A DNA stretch of 64,000 nucleotides from Lycorma delicatula (Eukaryota; Arthropoda; Insecta; Hemiptera; Fulgoridae), in the NCBI RefSeq assembly GCF_047948215.1, contig NC_134455.1, forward strand, positions 168,126,575-168,190,574, written 5' to 3'. The notes beneath the pieces are model-generated. The model had not been told where the DNA came from. It did not search any database and saw only the letters and a list, made by a program, of their open reading frames with translations. The stretch's first letter is position 1. Every line of letters begins with the position of its first letter. This document shows positions 23,085 through 34,529 of this stretch, one piece after another. Made by a program: the position numbers and the translations under genes.

Positions 23085-24705
23085 TAGTAAAAAAACTCTT
23101 CTCTGCATTGTCAGAAGGCATTGCGTTATCTTTAAATCGTTAGGAAGATTTATGTTTTCGTGAGTACCTACCGTGTAAAGAAATGTTAACTCTTCGTGGA
23201 AGGGCAATTTATGTATCTCTTATTTTTAAATTTATGGAATTGATTGGAATGTATAATGTATAATTGGAATGATTCGTATAACTCCTAAAGTACTTATATT
23301 CTTGGAGTCTAAAACTAAAGTAGTACGTGATTTCTGTGATAACTTAATAGAATCTTGCCTACATCCTTGTTATAATTTTTTATTATTTAAATTTAAAGAT
23401 AGCATTTTAATATAATTAGTTAGATTGCAGTTATAGTTTACTGATAATCGGATGTTAAAGGAATTTTTTTAGTACTATTTAAGTATTGTTACTACATAGT
23501 GTAATTTATTCCAAAAATAATTTTAAATCACTTAAGACCCGGCTAGAATAGCGTGTTGTAGGTATAGTTTTCACCTATTGCGTTTGACTGCTCACTAGTT
23601 CCGGTGTACTTTTATCTGTTTATTCCTTCTGTCTTAATTACGAATAAAATATTTTTCAATATTATAAAATGAGCATTTCAAAGGTAAAAGATGCGAAAAT
23701 AAAATACATAATCTTTACCAGTTAGACCTTGACGAAAAGAGAAGCATAGACAGACCGTTATGACTACGCATTCGGTGTAACGTTAACGTTAGCAGACTTC
23801 TGTTCAGTCATAATCGCCTGCAATTTTTCTTCGAAAATTATGATTTTTTTTTGTAAAAAAAAGACAATCATATAAAAGATATAACTCATATATATACACA
23901 CGAGTCTCCAAGAAAATCTTTTGAAGAGTTATAGTTCTAAAAAGTATTATTTCAGTTAATACTCATAATTATTTATTTCGATTTACGAATAGGTAATGAA
24001 GAAAGAGCATTGGCCAAGATGATAATTTTATTTATTGTTAAGTAATTTTTTTACTTATAATAAATTATCAATTTTTTTTTTGATGTAATATTTTACTTTC
24101 CTCTTTCAATATTACGTTATGTATTGCATAAACAAGGGAACAAATATAATCCTGAACGATTTGAATTCAACAGCAAACAAATTAATTAATAAAAAAAGGA
24201 TACCTTTTATAAATTTTAGAACATTTTCAAATACACTCTTAAAAAAATATTATTCTTTTAGTTTTCAGTGGTTTGAAAATCACTAAAATTTAATTTATGT
24301 AGCGTTTTCTAAAAGATTAAAATATTGGTTAACATTTTACGAAATTAGGTTAAAAAAACACATACAAAATAGAAATCAAAATTAAATACCTTTGAAATTG
24401 CGCTGATATCTAAAAAAACTTATTTATATAAATTAGCTATTAAAAAATAATTTTCGGGTACATAACTTCCTAATATGCTCACGTGGGAACAAAATATTTT
24501 GAGAAAGGGAACTAGGCTGTAGATGACGCGATATGGCTGCTATGATACTAAGACTGCCCTTAAAAAAGTAGCAAGTGTTATTTATTGTTATTCTTTAATT
24601 TTAAGAATAAATTAATTGTAAAATAAATGACCTAAATATAGTTGTGTGATTTTTAATTATTTTCCTATTGTTAATTTTATTATTTTGAATTAAATTTACA
24701 AAATT
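21700..24705. other. AT-rich stretch; one (TA)n at 23053-23080
   Basis: No gene recognised. The 84-codon frame at 22171-22425 has no recognisable family and begins with a non-ATG codon, so I treat it as chance. Confidence 0.45.
23053..23080. repeat. (TA)n microsatellite
   Basis: About 14 AT units. Confidence 0.9.
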
Positions 24706-24707
24706 TT

Positions 24708-24785
24708 TCTGACCTCCATAGAGGTGTCTATACTTTTCCAACGGAAACTTCTGGGTTTGAATCCCCAATTTTCATTTCCTGAAAA
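24708..24785 (+). repeat. Possible degraded tRNA-like SINE head
   Basis: GGGTTTGAATCCCC (24752-24765) is a good B-box match. The upstream A-box is only vague, and the post-B-box sequence ATTTTCATTTCC weakly resembles family 1. This is a weak call. Confidence 0.3.
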
Positions 24786-24789
24786 GAAA

Positions 24790-25845
24790 TCATCTCTCAT
24801 TATTATCAAACACAATCAACTGATAATTACTAGAGCATTTTTCAAAACTGTATTTGGCAATCGGTAAATACAAACTTTTAACAAAACAGAACAAACGTTT
24901 TGTGAATGGGATTAGCCTCGTCTGAGTCTTCTCTACTGTAAATATTAACAAAATGTATCTGTGATTTTCATAAAACAAAATAATAACTAATTAAATTAAA
25001 ATTTAACTAGTTTCTATCACAAAACTGGAATACGGTGACGCTTTATTCTTTAGTCATTGATTTCTTGTCTAGCGTTCTTTTTTAGGCCAAACTATTTGGA
25101 CGTTTGTCAAGAATGTAAGTAATTTGCCTTGTATTAACTGAAGAAAGGTTAATAAATCCTGCTATTTGAAAAAAAAACTTAGATGTGAACAATGTTTATA
25201 AATTCAATATTTACAGTCGCACGAAATTAGAGGGTAATGTAAAAAAATGCATGTAAAACACACACATTCTTATTTTATTGGAACGATATAATATATATTT
25301 ATAGTAATCGCAGATGTACGCTAATGAATATGCATATCGCATTTTAATAGATAAGCATTGTAAAATACCTCAGTAATATTTCTTATAATAAATGTTTGTT
25401 TATACTCCGTGCTCTTAATTTATTCCCAGACTTAAGTTTTTTCAGGAGAGGTAACGGGAATGATATCTTCTTAAAGCACTGATGGATTCTGTATTATGAA
25501 GGTGTAGGAGTTTAAAATGAAATTTTTGCACTTAATTAGTGGACGGTCTCTTATTGTTTAGTTTTTTAAATACATTTTTCGTTAGTGGTTCTGGGGTTAT
25601 TAATTAAAGTATTCGTTTTTAATCTTGTTAATAAATAGTATCTCCATTTGTATTTTAACTTGTATTTGTTATAATCCAGCAGAATTTATTCTTTTTTTAT
25701 TGTTTAACGGATAATTTTGTTAAATATCTTAATAAAAGATTAAATTCATTCATATACTACCAGTTGTATTCCACTCTATAATTTTGGCCTACAGTTACTT
25801 CATGTGCGTCGGATCTCTCTTAGGAATAGTATGTGAAAATATGGT
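24790..25845. other. AT-rich stretch with no recognised gene
   Basis: Nothing supported. Confidence 0.45.
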
Positions 25846-26058
25846 TCACGACTGTTTGGACATACAGCAGGTTGCCATTTGTACAAGTTTAACACAGAAA
25901 ACAAAGCTACGACGGCTGCGACTGCTGGCGTAACTAATTGTAGTTTCATTATTGTTGCTTTCCCGCCGCCAGTAAACACCCGTTAATAATACCAGCACCA
26001 CTACTACGGCTACCCTTTGCCCTCTGACAAGAGTAAGTTTCCGTGACACATTCAACAT
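25846..26058 (-). CDS. Unassigned minus-strand open segment with a membrane-anchor-like N-terminus
   Basis: A 70-codon minus-strand frame begins at a true ATG (26058). It lies in a segment clearly richer in GC than its surroundings. The predicted peptide starts with a basic stretch (MLNVSRKLTLVRGQR), then a hydrophobic run (VAVVVVLVLLTGVYW), then RRE and a polar N/S/R-rich region. That is the layout of a type II membrane protein N-terminus, such as a Golgi enzyme anchor or a neuropeptide precursor. I recognise no family. If real, it would be a first coding exon that splices onward; no partner exon is identified. A chance frame is an equal possibility. Confidence 0.2.
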   Translation of the reverse strand: MLNVSRKLTLVRGQRVAVVVVLVLLTGVYWRRESNNNETTISYASSRSRRSFVFCVKLVQMATCCMSKQS

Positions 26059-26059
26059 G

Positions 26060-26685
26060 ATGAGGTTACAAAAACTTCCATTAATTTTCTCCTTTATTTA
26101 GACAATGTTATAATTTAGATAGTTCGTCAGTAAAGTTATTCACGATAGAATCAAGTCCTCGTACTGACGAGTGGATATTAATAATTTTCATTTTTTAATT
26201 AATACAAAACATTACTTCGTGTATTCTTAACGTAGCAGGAAATTAATAATAATCAAATGGTAGACACGAAGTCAGCCCTCGAATCTTAAATCCAATAATT
26301 GAACTTTTTTGATCTTATAGATTAATAACATTATAAATTAATGAATTAATCTAATTTGAATAAAGTAATAATTTTGCTAATTAACTTCCCCTAGAGCGTC
26401 AGAAGTGAGATAAAATTAAATAAGGAATGTGAGAGTATAATTAACTTATCTCAAATCCCGTATATTATTTTGATTTTCCAGTTTTTCAACAAAACCATGA
26501 TATAAAAAAAATCTGCGTAAGAAGACCGATTATTGGTTCTCAACGCTCTTACTATTTCGCTGTCAGAAGCGCACTGACTTTCAGAATACATCGCACCACG
26601 TACATTCGATTAATCAGTATATCCTTTACACAGTGTGCAGCTCGCTCACCGTTATGGCTCACTGCATAAGCGCGTGTGAAAAATA
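26060..26685. other. No recognised gene; GC-richer patch at 26520-26690
   Basis: The patch resembles neither a coding frame nor a known repeat. It directly precedes the dispersed-repeat-like segment at 26690. Confidence 0.35.
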
Positions 26686-26689
26686 CATT

Positions 26690-27015
26690 ACTACACAGTC
26701 AACATAATTAAAAATGTTTTTCGATCTTAAATTAAGCATAACTCAAGAACGACTCGACCAATTTTCATCAAATTTTCATATGCACAACTTCTGGTAAACT
26801 ATTACAGCATATATAAATTTCAGTGAAATTAATATAATAGTTTCGGAGATTTTCGAGACACAAAATTTTATACAAAGATCTATATATATATATATCAGGA
26901 AAGCCCAATTTAAGTGACTGGTATTTTTGTACTCCACATGCCTCAAAACGTAAAGAAAATTTATTTTCTCTCCTCACCGCTCCCAACATGCGATCGAATG
27001 TAAAACCGTACTTTT
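26690..27015. repeat. Probable dispersed repeat (transposon-like non-coding)
   Basis: The phrase CATAACTCAAGAACGACTCG followed by ACCAATTTTCATCAAA is a wording I associate with non-coding parts of insect interspersed repeats. It is a different family from the repeat at 4526. Includes (TA)n at 26880-26895. Boundaries are guesses. Confidence 0.35.
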
Positions 27016-27019
27016 CTTC

Positions 27020-28700
27020 GAAAAGTTGCTAGAATTATCATGTAAAATAAAATTACCATCCTTTTAACTGTTGAGGTTAATTCTGAGCTTATTCTGTAAA
27101 TTAAAAACCATTTTGTTGTGTTCATATATAATTGAATTTTATTTGGGTTGTATTTTAAAGTGCACTTTGGCGATATGGTTTTATTGTAGGCTGTGTTTAA
27201 TAAATGTTCTATTTTAATTGTAATCGTAACAGAGCAGTTGGTGTAGTATCACATTCGCTCATTCATTCATTAAATTAGATGTGTAGTATTATATTTTGAT
27301 GTTTAATTAGGTCACCAGTATCTCTGTTACAATTCATAGTTTTTTTTTTGTTTAAAATTTTGTTCAATTTATTTATTTTTTCATTTTGTATACATTTAAC
27401 AAACCTCATTTATTTCATAATAGAATACCAATTTTTGTTTTCTGTTGGATTGATTTTTTTTGTCGTTTAGATTTTAACAGTTTTAATTTATTTATGAAAC
27501 ATTTTCGTATTACTTTAGAACGAAAAAGATTTGTGTTTTTATTTAGGCTGCATTGCGATGTCTCGCATATCTTAATTTCATGACATGAGCTCCTCACTCA
27601 AGTATCTAAAATATAAATAGATAAATTTAAAAGCTAAATTAAAGTCGAACATCACTCCCGCTACTGTGCTTTCCGATTATTTTACAGTTATTATCGGCCA
27701 TTTTCTAAAATTTTCATTAAAGGAAGTCTTCAGCCCCTTTAATAAAAGTATAGGGGTAGGCAGAGTAGAGATAGGTAGTAGGCGTTTACTATTAATGTAA
27801 TCTCCACTAAACTAACTAAATAAATGTGATATGTGTACAGGTTTTTATCGATCACATTTGAATGGGCTTGGTGGCGTGCTTATATGTTCAGTATATTGGG
27901 GTTGGTGAAGAAGACAAATGACAAACTGTACATTTTTGTTTGTAAGGCTGTCGTGGGATGTTTGTTATTTTTGAAAATAGAGATCCTAATTTTTGAAATG
28001 GCTTATGTCTAATTTCATTTCGCATACGGCACTCCAGTTACGGCGCCTGATAGGTAATAATCACTACGAGCTTATCTACCGATTAGTTGATAAGGAGATT
28101 TTTTATCGAAGTAAAAAAGTTAAAATTTATTTATAAACGAAGAAAAGACTTGATTGTAAGATTACAAACTTAAATTTCTGTTTTAATAATAATAATAGAT
28201 TAATTACAGACATCCTAATTAAATTGATAAATTAACAAAATTTTTGTTATAAATATCTGATTTATATTGCAGAGTATTAATCTAGTGCAGCACTTATCTT
28301 TGTATAAGAACGTGAATACGTTCAGCTGAATAGCTGTATCAGTTAAAGCGATATCTTGCTAATATTTGTGTAAATGAATATTGCATTGTATGTGGTCTTT
28401 ACGTAGGTTCTGCGCTCTTCAACGACAAGTTAAAGCCGTTGCTCCTGCTTTCTTAAAGCACTAACATAAAAAATGTTTTTACCTCGAAAAATCGTAAAAA
28501 ATACACTATAAACTCTCCCATGATGTCCGACCTCTTTACGGTACGTAGGTGGGCATGAAGTCAGTCATAAACTCGAATGAGCTTATTTGTGTAACGTAAA
28601 CATTAAATCTTCCAAAAAAATAACCTCTATAAATATTCATTGATCTATGACAGTTTCAGGAAATCAGTTTAATATTGTTTTTAAAAAAAATCTCAGAATA
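27020..28700. other. AT-rich stretch with no recognised gene
   Basis: Opposed short frames at 27386-27597 overlap each other and look like chance. Confidence 0.45.
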
Positions 28701-28714
28701 TTTTTGTATTTGAA

Positions 28715-29265
28715 TTACTTCTGACTTTTATTTCTTCCCACTAAAAAAAAAAAAATAAAAAACAGCATTAGGTTACCGGTTGGTTTGTACACCGTAGAAT
28801 AATATCTGGGTGTACTATAACGTATTGAAAAAAAAGAAAAGAATAATTGACGTTCAAATAAAAGAGAAAATGAATCGATGACTTTCAAATAACCAGCAAA
28901 GAAGGAAGCAGATGGTGAGACGACGTCAAGACATTTTGAAGGAGATGGGGGAAGAAGCAACGAACTGGAAGACGCCCCAATTTGTCGGCGCCTGACAGCT
29001 GAAAGGGCCACCCGCACCAAACTCCAGATAACCCCTTCAGCCTGCACCCCGGTACTGATAACACAGCGACCCTACACAGTGGAACAATTCTCCATTTGTC
29101 TCACAAGATATTACCTCGTTTTCTATCTCAACAGAACTGCTAGTATTAAAGTCCCTTATCAACTCGCCTGCTTCCTTGTAACGTGCGCATGAGCGCGCAG
29201 TTTTATGAACGTACACGGACCGCTCACGCAACACACAGTTACAGGACAAATGACCAGACATCCAT
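28715..29265. other. GC-elevated island with open frames on both strands, unassigned
   Basis: Composition rises strongly from about 28880 to 29260. Two minus-strand frames lie here: 29261-29037 (74 codons, Cys-rich, with a CETNGELFHCVGSLCYQY block) and 29047-28715 (110 codons). A plus-strand frame is also open for about 80 codons across 28945-29185. Overlapping openness on both strands reflects composition, so none is convincing alone. I recognise no family. A host exon with flanking UTR, or a repeat, are both possible. Confidence 0.25.
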
Positions 29266-29269
29266 CTTA

Positions 29270-30190
29270 CTTTTCACTTTACAAGTTACACATATCACTT
29301 TGATAAGAGATAACGTCACAGATACTGTCTTTTAAAAACTTCTTTACTTTTCGAATCCTGTAATACCATAATTTATGTAGCAGTATACGTATGCACATAA
29401 ATAGAAAATTTTATTGCAGCAAATATGTCAGTATTATTAGACAATGTCTATATTTTTAATTATATTTCAGTTTTCATTTAAATGCCATTCAAAAAATACA
29501 GTTTTAAAACTAATTATAGATTAAATTTATTGTTGATTTTCATTATTCGTACAGTATATATTACGTCGTAATAATAAGACATTATTTTTTCGTAAATATT
29601 ATTTTTTTTTTCCGCGTATTTACTGATATGTAAGATCTAGAAAATAGTGAAATTTTTTTTGCTAGTTATTCCAGTACAAAGCGGTCGGTTTAAGTAATAG
29701 TAATATGAATTAAAAAAATTGAACATAATTGAATTATATTATTATAACTGTTCAAAAATAATATTAATATATCCGCATAAGGCATAACCCGAATGTGGCT
29801 GCCAGATTGACTAAACTGAAAAAAAATCTCCTTTCCTATTTAATTTATCAACTTTAATTAGAATCAGTATAATTATCATAATTTAATCGTGTTATCATCA
29901 AATTATACTCATAATTCAGTTGTCTATCTATAAACTAATAAACTTACTGAAAATTGTATTCCAGTTGTAAAAACTTCTATAAATACTATCCTTCCTAAAA
30001 CAAGAATTCCATTATTAAAATAAGCTTTTATAATTAGGTGTAAAAACAAAGTTAATAATAAAAGATAAATTTCAATAGTTAACTAGGAAATCAAAAGTTT
30101 TTTAAATTTGGTTTTCTTCCGATCGTATTTCACAATCACTCGCCGCTCTTCGCCATTAAAAATACTTAAAATTCATTCCTCCTTTAGAAT
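29270..30190. other. AT-rich stretch with no recognised gene
   Basis: Nothing supported. Confidence 0.45.
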
Positions 30191-30191
30191 A

Positions 30192-30524
30192 TTACTTAAT
30201 ACGAGTATATATTACCACTAACCCACAATTTCCTAATATTAAAATTGAATTCTGCAACTTCCCACGTAATGATGAACGTTCTCTGCCTTCACTTTCCTCA
30301 GTTGGAGAGTCATAAAGACCTAAATTCCTATACCTAGTCATAAACATAACGTTAATGAACCTCTCACAACCTCCCTTATCTTTATTGACAAATCTTCCGG
30401 TTGGCGTGGGCCAATTATCAAATCTTTCCACATGATCGTATAACCCACAGTTATATTCGCGGGCGATACGGGACCAAACATCAAACCAACCCTCTTTTTT
30501 CTCTACTAATACCAGTTTAGCTAG
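30192..30524 (-). pseudogene. Unassigned coding-like segment, about 110 codons
   Basis: A minus-strand frame is open from stop to stop for about 110 codons (30524 to 30192) in a stretch richer in GC than its flanks, which is unusual in this AT-rich DNA. The translation is strongly protein-like, with many Trp, Tyr, Cys and Gly residues. It includes GWFDVWSRIAREYNCGLYDH, then PTPTGRF, FMTRYRNLGLYD and an acidic SPTEESEGR stretch. Further protein-like pieces in other frames lie upstream (about 30680-30595, LPELFNQYLETGGD), suggesting a longer decayed gene. I do not recognise the family. A host exon, a transposon protein or an old integrated viral fragment are all possible. There is no evidence to choose between them. 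Confidence 0.35.
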
Positions 30525-32150
30525 TTAATTGAGAGTCTGCTGTCTGGAATTTTCAAAATGTATTTAAAATGCAGTTCTAATGCTTAAAATCTCAGAAAAT
30601 CACCCCCGGTCTCTAGATACTGATTAAATAATTCGGGTAGAACTGGGGGAACCAACGATTTTAAGTAGTCGGTATGATAAACTTAAAAAAAAAACCTGTG
30701 AATCGAGTTTTAAATAATTCGTTTCATTCAAAAAACATTGCGTTAAAAATCCGTAGTTTCTGTCAGCACCCCGTTATCATCAACATTCAATAAAAATCAA
30801 AATTAGATAGATTTGATTCTAAAATTTGTAATATAGATTTTCACCTATTTGGATTCCTTCTTTATGGATATTGATTAATTTAATTTTTAAGGACAAATCT
30901 ATAAATGGGAAAACGTTTATTGGGTTACTGGATGATGTTTGTTTTTGTCGTAATTTTTTATAAAAAAATAAATTTTTTGGTTTAAAGTTTTTCAGATCAT
31001 TGTTTGGTAATTTAATCTTTTTTCATTCTGTCTTAAAAAAATTGTTTAATGAGTATTTAATTTTTTTATCATTTAAATTTTAATCGTACTACAATAATAA
31101 AAAATACATCTTTTTTCTATATTCTTAATATTAAATGTCTGTATTATTATTACCATCTATTATTTTTGAATCCTAATATCCTTATATAACTTAATTAAAA
31201 GAATGAAAATTAAATGAATTAAGTATTCAATTTGAAAAATTTTGTGTAATCATTATTCTCTTTGGCCCAGCAGCAACATTAGCATCTGGTCGAATCAACT
31301 GTGATATTTTTCAATTTATCATTTAAGGTTTAGACAGTTGCTTAGGAAATTTATGCAAAAGCTTGGCCGAGCTCCAATGTAACCGACAACGTCTGTGTAG
31401 GATGTTCATAAAATGTCCTGTTTATCATCATATGTTCTCTTTTATGAATTTCTTTTATATCATTCACTTTTTCTATTATTTTTTCTCTTTTTAAAAAATT
31501 ACGGGGTGGCTCAATTATTCGCAAATTTGTGACCTTGTCAACTCTGTATTTTTTTTTATTTTGTTTTTTTTTTTTTTTATTTCAACCAAATTACTGTTCT
31601 GTACAATGAGGTGTAAAACATTTAGGCCGACTATCTCCTGTGAATAACTGTTGCTTATTTGTTTATTGTTTTCTCCACCCTTATATGTATTTTTTTTTTT
31701 TTTTTAATAATAAAAATGTATTACTATAATAATAAATTAGATTTGAGTTCGTTAGTGTTTTGTTTACGTAAATTTCTGTTTTGTATATCTTGCATAAAAT
31801 AATAAGGAATAATTTTTTTATTTTATATTTTTATTCTTTGTGATAAATATAAAATCACTTTTCAGTACGTTAAATATCTATGAATTGAGTAAAATACATA
31901 AATTTGTAGGATATGTTTTTATATTTTTAAACATACTTTTTATTATTATTTTTTAATCTTACGAAACTATTTTATCAGAAAATTCCAAAATATTTTCAGT
32001 TGTTAAATATATGAAGGATATTTATTTATGTAAAATAGTATTTCCCGTATCCTACTGAATTATTGGTATCAGTGATCGATTAACGGTAGCTCTGATTAAT
32101 GGTAATCAGTTTTCGCGTGCGGTCAGGCACGGAAACAAATCAAGCATAAA
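30525..32150. other. AT-rich stretch; homopolymer T-runs
   Basis: Apart from a possible upstream continuation of the coding-like segment (30595-30680), only low-complexity DNA is visible, with T-runs near 31550-31580 and 31690-31705. Confidence 0.4.
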
Positions 32151-32184
32151 TATTTTATTATGAAGTGAGAATTTTATTATACAT

Positions 32185-33165
32185 AAAGCGAGTAGATTTT
32201 TTGAAGTGAACGATGGAGTGAGACAGGATGATGCACTGGCTGCAGTAATTTTCATTCTTTCCACTGATAAGATTTTAAAAACGCTGCAAGCGAATGGAAA
32301 TGTTTTCCATAAAATGAAACGGGTGTGTGTTTTTTCTGATGATATGGTTCTCATCTCAAGAAATTTTCAGACCATAATAGAAATTTTTAAGATAATGCAG
32401 GATGAGGGAAAGAATGTGGGTCTGGAATTTAATATGGAAAAGACAAAATTCTTGGAAATGGCTACAGAGGAAGGTAGTAAACTAGTTCGAGAAATATCAA
32501 AATAGTAAACTAGTTCGAGAAATATCATTTGACGATGTGACACTTCAAGCAGTAAAGGAGTTTAAATATTTAGGAACTATCCTGAATAATGAGAATAGGT
32601 TACAGGCTGAAATAGAAAACCGGATAGCAGCTGAAAATAAAGCGTATTTTTCCAATCTGAAACTCTTCAGGTCAAAGTTTGTAATACACAGAGTTTTTAT
32701 AAAGCCTGTAGTAACTTACTGGTCAGAGGCCTGAACATTAATTGAGATGATACATCCCTATGGGTTTCTGAAAAGCAGATCATAAAAATTGTGGGACCTG
32801 TAAGAATTGAGGAAGGGTGTCATATAAGGAATAATGAAGAGATAACCCGCCCTTACCGGTGAAGAGGATTTAGTGCGAGACATGAAGGCACGCAGTACAA
32901 GATGGTTGGGACATGTGGCAAGGATGGAGAGTGGTAGAATGCCTAACGCAGTTCCTCAGAGGGGAAATGTTTGGAACAAGTTGACGAGGAAGGCCTAGAA
33001 GAAGGTGGGTGGATAGAGGATGTACAGAGCGATCTGCGAGTCCTGGGCGTCAGACAGTGGTGGATAAAAGCAAAAGACAGATTTTTGGAAGCGTGTCGTA
33101 CGGGAGACCAAGGTTCACATTGGACTGTAGCGCCGGTGAAAGAAAGAAGTATTTTACTTCAAGGT
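32185..33165 (+). pseudogene. LINE reverse transcriptase C-terminal half, frameshifted
   Basis: A non-LTR retrotransposon remnant beginning at RT box B as VNDGVRQDDALAAVIF (32206-32253; the family has GD where this has DD). It continues with a box C relic FSDDMVLIS (about 32332-32358, where YADD is usual), then GLEFNMEKTKFL, FKYLGTILN (about 32560), RIAAENKAYF, and a KPVVTYWSEA block (about 32703-32734; TYGSE is usual). After several stops come ARSTRWLGHVARMESGRMP (about 32890-32945) and a final DVQSDLRVLGVRQWW-type block (about 33021-33065). Everything upstream of box B is missing (5' truncation). A 28-bp tandem duplication at 32475-32527 moves the frame by one base. The RWLGHVARM-type tail is typical of a widespread LINE group; the precise clade is not decided. 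Confidence 0.8.
32475..32527 (+). repeat. 28-bp tandem duplication inside the LINE remnant
   Basis: TAGTAAACTAGTTCGAGAAATATCA occupies 32475-32499 and recurs identically at 32503-32527, a period of 28 bp. Because 28 is not a multiple of three, it shifts the RT frame between the block ending at 32505 and the block at 32537. Confidence 0.95.
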
Positions 33166-33189
33166 ACATGTTCTATGAGTATTTTTGTA

Positions 33190-34400
33190 TAAATATTTTC
33201 ATAAAAGTTAAGATTTGTTTCATGAAATATGAGAATTTAGGAAAAATTACATTTGTAGTCCATAATTTTGTTCCAAATAGTCTATAAAGAATGTGAAAAT
33301 TAAATTAATAAATTTTAATTATTACTTTTTTAATTAATTAGAAGCATCTGTTTCACTATTTCTACTGATCTAGAGGGAACATTGAATTTTTTTTATTCAC
33401 TGCTAAATCATTGGAGTATAGGATGGATAAACCATCTTTTTAGAAATTGTGCAAAAACTTTTAATAACATCGCGAGTAATTTTTTGATATTTATAAAATA
33501 CTAATTCTTTCATTTGTCACCATCAACAACTGAATTAATTCTTTTCCCAAATTATATACGCGCGAACGTGTGTGTATGTACTTTTTACAATACTTTATCA
33601 TCGCCATCTTTTATTATTACTTGTGCGACAGAAGAACGTCTATACGTCTATTGAACGTCTATTGTTCTTTTATACTTGAATCTCAAATTTTAATTTCATT
33701 TAATATGATTAATTTGCCAATAGGATTTAAAGGTTTGTAAGTGGAATTATGATATGTAATCTTTTTAGTGTATGAAACATATGGTTGAAACCCAGAGCCA
33801 TTCGAATGAATAATGAATTGATGATTCCGGGAAATCGGAAAATTTTTAGGTTTAATGGTCTAACACATCGACGGACAAGTATACGAAAAATTGCCTCTAA
33901 AATACTTTCAACGTAAATTAAGGAATTTAAAAAAAATAAGCAGATGTAGGACATATATAAACAATTTTTTCCCTATTATATTCGTAATTTTAATAGTACA
34001 AAGAAGGAAATTTCCTGAAAAGGAAGTGTCATTTATTGTAAGGCGTTACAAAATGTTATCTGTGTATTCCTATAGTCTGTTTCAGAACGTTTACGAACAT
34101 CGGCTAGTTTTGGTTATACGTAATTTCTCGTTTCGTTTTTGTAAAATATACTTGAAACATTGGGCAGTTAAATATTTATGCTACTGCATATAAAAATTAA
34201 AAAAAAAAATATCCTTAGTGTGTTTACATGAATCCAGACACAACATTTATTTGTCTGTGGGCTTGGCAACTGATTGTTTTTATTAACTGACAATAACCAG
34301 TAAAAATAGATGTTGTAAGACTAAATATCAGTAGGGTTTTCAATTTACAGCACTGTGTCAATATCTAAAAGAAAATTGATTGTGTATAATGATAGGGGAT
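33190..34400. other. AT-rich stretch with no recognised gene
   Basis: Overlapping opposed frames (minus 33727-33954, plus 33891-34193) have no recognisable content. Confidence 0.45.
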
Positions 34401-34525
34401 TGATGTTGGGTGCCGGATAATTGGAAGGTTGCGGCCGAGTTGTGGTCGTGTCGGCCGTATCAGGTGGACAGCAAAACTATCATCTCTCGCTTCTGAACGG
34501 ACCGGGAAAACCGGCTATAACATAA
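34400..34525. other. Small GC-rich patch, unassigned
   Basis: GGTTGCGGCCGAGTTGTGGT and its surroundings stand out from the AT-rich background. No frame or repeat family is recognised. Confidence 0.3.
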
Positions 34526-34529
34526 GAAA

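Noticed and set aside
29037..29261. Extracellular domain of a growth-factor receptor, suggested by a CxxGSxCY-like pattern
   Set aside because: The resemblance covers a few residues, the rest of the frame does not fit, and the other strand is equally open.
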